The notes beneath the pieces are model-generated. The model did no database searches and was not told the DNA's origin. It saw only the letters and a program-made list of their open reading frames with translations. A program made the position numbers and the translations under genes. A DNA stretch of 10,411 nt, taken from contig QMLW01000027.1 of NCBI GenBank assembly GCA_003646935.1, forward strand, positions 1-10,411, in the 5' to 3' direction. The first letter of the stretch is position 1. The number at the start of each line of letters is the position of its first letter. The stretch is from Deltaproteobacteria bacterium (GTDB lineage: Bacteria; Desulfobacterota; DSM-4660; Desulfatiglandales; B25-G16). Positions 6,494 to 10,411 of the stretch are shown one piece after another.

Positions 6494-6573
6494 GGGCTTT
6501 CATGCCTCGTGGTGCTTGTGAGCAGCTCAGTGAGGGATGGCTGCCAAGCTTGAACGAATAGTTGTTTGAGCAT
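6490..6573 (-). CDS. Possible 27-residue leader ORF overlapping the next start (ATGA)
   Basis: An ATG at 6571-6573, eight bases after the stop of the DUF6765 gene, opens a 27-codon frame ('MLKQLFVQAWQPSLTELLTS' then seven more). Its TGA overlaps the ATG of the decayed gene as ATGA. That arrangement is typical of translational coupling. There is no strong ribosome site and the peptide resembles nothing I know, so it may be chance or another piece of the decaying locus. Confidence 0.22.
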   Translation of the reverse strand: MLKQLFVQAWQPSLTELLTSTTRHESP

Positions 6574-6581
6574 GGAAACAC

Positions 6582-7631
6582 TTACCCGCAGACGATTCCC
6601 TGTGGTGCGAGGGATTCGTGAAGGACATGGAATCGGTGACTTGCAGCCGCGTCGTGGAAATGCTTCCAGTCGCTCATGTGAAAGTCATCCTTTCGGTGAT
6701 AGGCTTCTTTTTCGTCAACTGTCTTGACCTCAACTGCTGCCCTGAACCACTCCCTGTCGTCGTATGACAGGCCTTTCTCCTCACCTTGCGGTGCAAAGCC
6801 GAACGCGGAGTCGCGAATCGTTTCGGCCCAATTGGAACACCTTTCCTCGAGGCTCCCCTTTTGTCTGAATAGATCCGTTACGGTCTTTTTGATGCTCCCC
6901 CATGGGACGGGTGTATCAACCTTGTATTCGGGATTCTTGGCGAGAAAGGCCTTTATCTGCCTATAGATGCTCCTTGCGGCATCCTGACAGATCAGCCAGT
7001 TCTTCCTATGGATCGTCCTTTTCTGGTAGACGTGGTAGAAGGTCCATTCCCGAAAGGGTTCGTCAGGAAGGGTGGCGACCTCAGCATGGCCAACCTGCGG
7101 TATCAAAGACTCGGTGATGTCTCTAAAAAAACCGGTGAAGATCCTCACGAGTCCAATCCTTTTTTCATTGAGCACGTCGATATCCTCAGTATCGTTTAAC
7201 TCGGTTTGAAGCCCGGAGAAATCCTGATGCGACCAGGTATCCGCGTACACGTGCAAGGCTATGCCAAGGCGGTGGAGCTGATAGGATTTTCCCTTTAGCT
7301 GTGCCGCTTCTCCCACCATGTGTTGAGCTATTTCGCTATTCTGCCTGCATACCATGCGTTCCTGGAACCTATCTCCTGTGTTCCCGGGGAGAAAGTGGAA
7401 GGGAACGTAAATTCTGTATTGAGCCTCAAGGCCGAAGACCCCTGGATGAAGGAATTTATGGGCTGAGAGGACCTGCTGAAACCGGCCGCCGTTTTCAAAA
7501 TTGAGGGTATGTTCGTATTTCGCATCGTCTGTATGCTGGGATGCGTAGGCGACCCTCTTGGAGTTCTCAGCTGATATCCCGTTGCACCGACAGAGCACGT
7601 ATATGGTGTAGAAATGAAAATCCCTTTGCAT
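6582..7631 (-). CDS. DUF6765 family protein, histidine-rich helical protein
   Basis: This 349-residue product matches proteins annotated DUF6765. It begins 'MQRDFHFYTIYVLCR', then 'RVAYASQHTDDAKYE' (26-40), 'SAHKFL' (56-61), 'YVPFHFLPGNTGD' (75-87) and 'HRLGIALHVYADTWSHQDFSG' (120-140). Conserved His and Asp residues (D4, H6, D35, D36, H58, H79, H127, D131, H135) are spaced like the ligands of a metal centre in an all-helical fold; zinc-dependent phospholipase C-like enzymes come to mind. That is inference, since the family has no established function known to me. There is no signal peptide, so it is probably cytoplasmic. The C-terminal half is charged and includes 'WGSIKKTVTDLFRQKGSLEE'. The start is supported by GAGGG five bases upstream of ATG 7631. 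The decayed gene follows on the same strand and may have shared its transcript. Confidence 0.8.
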   Translation of the reverse strand: MQRDFHFYTIYVLCRCNGISAENSKRVAYASQHTDDAKYEHTLNFENGGRFQQVLSAHKFLHPGVFGLEAQYRIYVPFHFLPGNTGDRFQERMVCRQNSEIAQHMVGEAAQLKGKSYQLHRLGIALHVYADTWSHQDFSGLQTELNDTEDIDVLNEKRIGLVRIFTGFFRDITESLIPQVGHAEVATLPDEPFREWTFYHVYQKRTIHRKNWLICQDAARSIYRQIKAFLAKNPEYKVDTPVPWGSIKKTVTDLFRQKGSLEERCSNWAETIRDSAFGFAPQGEEKGLSYDDREWFRAAVEVKTVDEKEAYHRKDDFHMSDWKHFHDAAASHRFHVLHESLAPQGIVCG

Positions 7632-7992
7632 GGTATCCCTCTGATAAGCGTTGATTAGCTTAACTAGTGCACCGATGATACTTACGTCCCCCCGGATTGG
7701 ATGCGGATGATCTTTGTGTTCAATTCAGGATTATTTACCCTTAATTGTGCTATCTTACTGGTATTCGCAATAGCCCTAACCTACCTGTAGATTACGTTCC
7801 CCTTTTCCGAGCATGTTAAGCAGCAAGCCAATCAAAATAATATAGCCGGACTTATCCCCTGTATCAATAATGTTTTTCTATAAACATAGAGATTACTTCA
7901 TTGCTGAACTAGAAATGAGCTCTTTGCTTGGAGCTGATTGAGTAAAGAAGCCGGTGATACAGCACACGAAATTTTAAGGTGAAATTTATCGA
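7632..7992. other. Gene-free intergenic stretch
   Basis: This stretch separates the cNMP-binding protein gene from the DUF6765 gene on the minus strand. No frame of useful length is open. One 31-codon minus-strand stretch without a good start (about 7795-7890) encodes a hydrophobic run 'GYIILIGLLLNMLGKGERN' ending in TAG; it may be a relic or chance. No convincing terminator, tRNA, or long repeat was seen. The DUF6765 ribosome site lies at its left end. It presumably holds the promoter for that gene, but no good -35/-10 pair was found. Confidence 0.4.
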
Positions 7993-8484
7993 TCAACTGA
8001 GCGGCAGCATATACTCGGCGAGCCTACTGGATGTTTTGCGCAGATTCATGCAGAGCAAGCTCGCCAAACCCTTGAGAATCTTGACGCCTATATCCGGGTG
8101 TTTTGCTAATATGTAGTCGAAGCTTTCCCTTGATAGGGTAAGCAGGGTTGATTTATCCTTGGCCTTCACGGTTGCGGATCGAGGGAGGTCATCTATAATA
8201 GCCATCTCACCGATGGAACGCCCCTTTGAGAGCGTGGATATCACGATGTTTTCTCCAGACTCGGTTTTTTTCAACACATCAAGGGAACCTTCTACCACGA
8301 AACACACATAGTCTCCTTGCTCTCCCTCCTTAAAGACGGTTTCTCCAGGTATGACCTCAAGGATTTTCATGTATTGCTCAATGCTCCTTAATTCCTTGCC
8401 CTTTAATCGACTGAAGATAGGGATATTGAGGATAAGGAAATCGACAATAGCCTGTGTCATCATGCCGGCACTCGATTTTTCCAT
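7993..8484 (-). CDS. Stand-alone cyclic-nucleotide-binding domain protein
   Basis: The 163-residue protein is one CRP-type cNMP-binding domain with no DNA-binding helix-turn-helix after it. An N-terminal helix ('FLILNIPIFSRLKGKELRSI', 16-35) leads into the beta roll: 'VIPGETVFKEGEQGDYVCFV' (44-63), 'EGSLDVLKK' (65-73) and the phosphate-binding cassette 'IGEMAIIDDLPRSATV' (91-106), holding the Gly-Glu pair (92-93) and the Arg-Ser pair (102-103) that contact cyclic phosphate in CRP. C-terminal helices (about 118-157) follow. It could sense cAMP, cGMP or another nucleotide and act through protein contacts. A strong ribosome site, GGAGGA, lies seven bases before ATG 8484. It is transcribed divergently from the opine-dehydrogenase gene, so their promoters share 8485-8690; regulation of that operon by this protein would have to be indirect because it lacks a DNA-binding part. 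Confidence 0.92.
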   Translation of the reverse strand: MEKSSAGMMTQAIVDFLILNIPIFSRLKGKELRSIEQYMKILEVIPGETVFKEGEQGDYVCFVVEGSLDVLKKTESGENIVISTLSKGRSIGEMAIIDDLPRSATVKAKDKSTLLTLSRESFDYILAKHPDIGVKILKGLASLLCMNLRKTSSRLAEYMLPLS

Positions 8485-8515
8485 TTTTACGTCCTCCAGT
8501 GATCAGTGAGAAGGT

Positions 8516-8545
8516 ACCATAGCAAAATATCTTGGAGAAACTCAA
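8516..8545 (-). promoter_or_regulatory. Candidate promoter for the cNMP-binding protein gene
   Basis: On the minus strand TTGAGT (8545-8540) and TATGGT (8521-8516) are 18 bases apart, each matching four of six sigma-70 consensus positions. The start of transcription would fall about 25 bases before the ATG, leaving room for the strong GGAGGA ribosome site. Weak evidence on its own; the position is right. Confidence 0.35.
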
Positions 8546-8611
8546 CCTTATTCGTTTAGGCATCGTGATAATATGCAGATGTCACTGCCAACACAATCGA
8601 TAAACTCCTGT

Positions 8612-8640
8612 TTGACACAATTTTCTTATTTCTTTATAAG
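8612..8640 (+). promoter_or_regulatory. Strong sigma-70 promoter for the opine dehydrogenase operon
   Basis: TTGACA (8612-8617, perfect -35) and TATAAG (8635-8640, five of six -10 positions) are separated by exactly 17 bases of AT-rich sequence. Transcription should start near 8647, giving a leader of about 45 bases before ATG 8691. This is the best promoter in the window and points at the opine-dehydrogenase/aminotransferase pair. Confidence 0.75.
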
Positions 8641-8648
8641 TAATTTAA

Positions 8649-8666
8649 TTACCAATGCATTGATAA
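8649..8666. promoter_or_regulatory. Operator-like 18-bp palindrome just after the promoter
   Basis: The core CAATGCATTG (8653-8662) is a perfect palindrome. Beyond one mismatched pair (C8652/A8663) the symmetry resumes with TTA (8649-8651) and TAA (8664-8666), so 16 of 18 positions are symmetric. It lies at about +3 to +20 relative to the predicted transcription start, a classic place for a repressor to block RNA polymerase. No DNA-binding regulator gene is present in the window. Confidence 0.45.
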
Positions 8667-8677
8667 AAGGTTATGTG

Positions 8678-8685
8678 AGGGGAGG
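8678..8685 (+). promoter_or_regulatory. Strong ribosome binding site fixing the dehydrogenase start
   Basis: AGGGGAGG lies five bases before ATG 8691. A second in-frame ATG at 8709 starts nearer the Rossmann strand but has no such site, so 8691 is preferred. Confidence 0.7.
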
Positions 8686-8690
8686 CAGCC

Positions 8691-9878
8691 ATGAGCAAGG
8701 ATAGCATTATGGAGAAGCCAGTGGCGATCCTGGGGGGCGGCGCCATCGCCCAAACCGAGGCGGCGGATTTCGCGCTCGATGGGTATGAGGTACGCCTCTA
8801 CGATCTGCCTGAGTTCGCCCCCAGATCGCTGGGGGAGGTTTTGGAGACCCGCAGGATAGAGCTGGGGGGAGTTCAGTCGAATCCGAAGAACTTCATGAGA
8901 AGCGGCGTTGCGGAAATTGCCTTGGCAACAACGGACATATCCAAGGCATTGAAGGGTGCAGGGCTTGTAATCGTAGCCGTCCCGGGGTTTGGGCACGAGC
9001 CGATCTTTGAGAAGATGATTCCTCACCTTGAGGATGGACAGGTGGTGAGTATATTTCCAGATAACTTCGGCTCACTGGTGCTGAGGAATATGATGGGGGA
9101 GAGGGCATGCACGGCGGAGGTCATTGTCGGAGGATGGCATTCCGCTCCCTACGGCACTCGCGTCTCAGAGCCCGGAACGGTCAATTGCACGGTGAGGGAG
9201 GCAAACCAGATCTACGAGGCCTTTCCCAGCAAGGATGGTGAGAGGTTTTTCGGGGCAATGAAGGATGCCCCCATCTTCAGCGGTGTTTCAGAGTTCATAC
9301 GGGCCGATACAGCGATTGGCGTGGGCATGGCCAATGCGAATCCACTGGTGCATGTTCCGGGATCCCTGCTCAACGTGGGTGCCATGGAGGTCTCACAGGT
9401 TGAGGATATCCTCGCCCCGAAGGGCCAGTGGAACATGTACAAACACGGGATGAGTCCCTCGGTCTCTAGGGTGCAGATGGCGTTTTACCATGAGGAGCGG
9501 CGGATCATGCAAGCACTGGGGCTCACCATGGTGCCCGAGTACCCCGACCGGCAGTTCTTCTCGAAGTACAGCGTGATGGCTCCTGAGTATTTCATTCCCT
9601 TTGGCGTGGCAACCCTATCGGGCACCATCTACGGGCCCAACACCATTGATGATCGGTACTTCACCGAGGATATCCCCATAGGCACGGTGGCACGGTACCA
9701 TTTCGCGAGGGCACTGGGGGTGGAGGTCCCCGTGATCAAGTCCATGATCGATCTGGGATCGATTATCTGCGAGAGGGATTTCCTGTCCCAGGGGAGATCG
9801 CTCGAGAAGATGGGCCTCGATGGATTGGATAAAGAACAGATGCTGCGCTACCTCAGGGAAGGCGTAAAGGAGAGGTAA
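8691..9878 (+). CDS. NAD(P)-dependent opine/octopine-dehydrogenase family protein
   Basis: Enzymes of this family reductively join an amino acid to a 2-oxo acid (or reverse this) to make N-(carboxyalkyl) amino acids. The 395-residue product has the usual size. An N-terminal Rossmann fold starts at 'VAILGGGAIAQ' (11-21), with an acidic residue ending the second strand ('VRLYDLPEF', 34-42) that suggests NAD over NADP. 'GLVIVAVPGFGHEPIF' (91-106) and 'VSIFPDNFGS' (119-128) complete the nucleotide domain. The C-terminal octopine-dehydrogenase domain shows 'ANPLVHVPGSLLNVGAME' (216-233), whose His221 is the expected catalytic histidine, and 'DDRYFTEDIPIG' (320-331), whose Asp328 is the expected partner. 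Substrate cannot be read. It is expressed from a strong promoter with an operator-like palindrome, and its stop is one base before the aminotransferase start, indicating a shared pathway. Ketopantoate-reductase-like or other dehydrogenation of a related amino acid remains possible. Confidence 0.9.
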   Translation: MSKDSIMEKPVAILGGGAIAQTEAADFALDGYEVRLYDLPEFAPRSLGEVLETRRIELGGVQSNPKNFMRSGVAEIALATTDISKALKGAGLVIVAVPGFGHEPIFEKMIPHLEDGQVVSIFPDNFGSLVLRNMMGERACTAEVIVGGWHSAPYGTRVSEPGTVNCTVREANQIYEAFPSKDGERFFGAMKDAPIFSGVSEFIRADTAIGVGMANANPLVHVPGSLLNVGAMEVSQVEDILAPKGQWNMYKHGMSPSVSRVQMAFYHEERRIMQALGLTMVPEYPDRQFFSKYSVMAPEYFIPFGVATLSGTIYGPNTIDDRYFTEDIPIGTVARYHFARALGVEVPVIKSMIDLGSIICERDFLSQGRSLEKMGLDGLDKEQMLRYLREGVKER

Positions 9879-9879
9879 A

Positions 9880-10411
9880 ATGAGCGCACGAGAACAGTTG
9901 GTTGAGGAATACGTAAGGGCTCATCCTGGGTCACAGAAATTACATGATCGTGCGGTGAACCACTTCGCCGCCAAGGGAGCCACCCATTTTGCTCGCGTTA
10001 TCGATCCATTCAGGCCCTATGTCACCTACGCCATGGGATCGCGAAAGTGGGATGTCGATGGCAACGAGTACATCGATTACATCATGGGACATGGTGCCTT
10101 GATCATGGGCCACAGCCACCCCGCCATCGTTGAAGCGGTGCAGAAGCAGATGGCCAAGGGAGTTCATTTCGGCGAGAACCACGAGCTTGAAGTGGAGTTG
10201 GCCGAACTTATAAAGGAGTTGATGCCCATGTCTGAGAGGGTGGCGTTTTTCTCATGCGGCCAGGAAGCGAACATGATGGCCATACGGCTCAGCCGGGTTT
10301 TTACCGGCAGGAGGAAAGTGCTTAGGTTTGAGGAGAATTTCCATGGCTGGGCCGATGAGTTAATCCGTGAAGGATCGGCAGGCATTTTAGCAGATGAGGT
10401 TAGCATCATAC
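9880..10411 (+). CDS. Class III PLP aminotransferase, glutamate-1-semialdehyde-aminomutase-like (C-terminus beyond window)
   Basis: From ATG 9880 there are 177 codons open to the window edge, against about 430 for the family. The order is typical: an N-terminal leader with 'GATHFARVIDPFRPYVTYAM' (33-52), 'WDVDGNEYIDYIMGHGALIM' (57-76), 'GHSHPAIVEAVQKQ' (77-90), 'ELEVELAELIKELMP' (102-116), the PLP phosphate loop 'FFSCGQEANMMAIRLSR' (123-139) and 'FHGW' (154-157, the ring-stacking aromatic region, usually YHGW). The loop normally reads NSGTEA; here it is 'SCGQEA', so the phosphate contacts differ. The catalytic lysine would be further downstream and is not visible. The gene starts one base after the dehydrogenase stop, so the two are co-translated. 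Its linkage to a dehydrogenase instead of haem genes argues against tetrapyrrole synthesis and for an amino-group transfer or mutase step on the dehydrogenase's substrate or product. Confidence 0.9.
   Translation, partial: MSAREQLVEEYVRAHPGSQKLHDRAVNHFAAKGATHFARVIDPFRPYVTYAMGSRKWDVDGNEYIDYIMGHGALIMGHSHPAIVEAVQKQMAKGVHFGENHELEVELAELIKELMPMSERVAFFSCGQEANMMAIRLSRVFTGRRKVLRFEENFHGWADELIREGSAGILADEVSII

Noticed and set aside
7919..7936. A small inverted repeat (AGCTC...GAGCT) downstream of the cNMP-binding gene
   Set aside because: The five-base stem has no T-run after it on either strand, so it does not qualify as a terminator.
9940..10409. Two minus-strand ORFs at the right end
   Set aside because: They are antisense to the aminotransferase gene, which has clear class III motifs throughout.
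1..10411. CRISPR array, tRNA or rRNA gene, insertion sequence or prophage genes
   Set aside because: No regularly spaced repeats, tRNA-like cloverleaf, transposase, integrase or phage protein was seen on either strand.

Overview
This is a bacterial window in which every gene from position 1 to about 8480 lies on the minus strand. A divergent intergenic region at 8485-8690 separates these from two plus-strand genes, the second cut by the window end. The gene content (Lgt, a zinc-ribbon rhomboid protease, a DUF6765 protein, a stand-alone cyclic-nucleotide-binding domain, an opine-dehydrogenase-type enzyme) suggests a free-living Gram-negative-type bacterium, perhaps of the former Deltaproteobacteria. 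That placement is a weak inference from protein flavour; no rRNA or marker gene settles it.

Left part, read in the minus direction: a nucleoside hydrolase (5119-4139) overlaps a ribokinase gene that is broken (4157-3532). The ribokinase has lost about 90 central codons, is out of frame at the join, and has lost two glycines of its catalytic loop. Next come prolipoprotein diacylglyceryl transferase lgt (3366-2512), a rhomboid protease with an N-terminal zinc ribbon (2484-1594) and a small P-loop kinase-like protein with a probable TTG start (1533-898). These three probably form one envelope-related transcription unit. Then follow a ZIP-family metal transporter of which only the first three membrane segments remain (774-430) and the start of a YbaK/PrdX-type tRNA deacylase that runs off the left edge.

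Middle part: a cNMP-binding domain protein (8484-7993), an apparently gene-free stretch (7632-7992), a DUF6765 protein (7631-6582), a decayed membrane-anchored protein gene that can be followed across three frames (6493-5888) and still has its terminator (5839-5862), and an unrecognised 179-residue protein (5768-5229). Three decayed genes in about 6 kb point to ongoing gene loss, or to consensus errors if this is a draft assembly; the large deletions favour real decay.

Right part: a near-consensus sigma-70 promoter (TTGACA, 17 bp, TATAAG) followed by an 18-bp imperfect palindrome drives an NAD(P)-dependent opine/octopine-dehydrogenase-family enzyme. A class III PLP aminotransferase of the glutamate-1-semialdehyde aminomutase type starts one base after its stop. 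This tightly coupled pair, with its own operator-like site, is the best candidate here for an undescribed pathway: an opine-like or secondary-amine amino acid made or broken down by paired dehydrogenase and transaminase chemistry.
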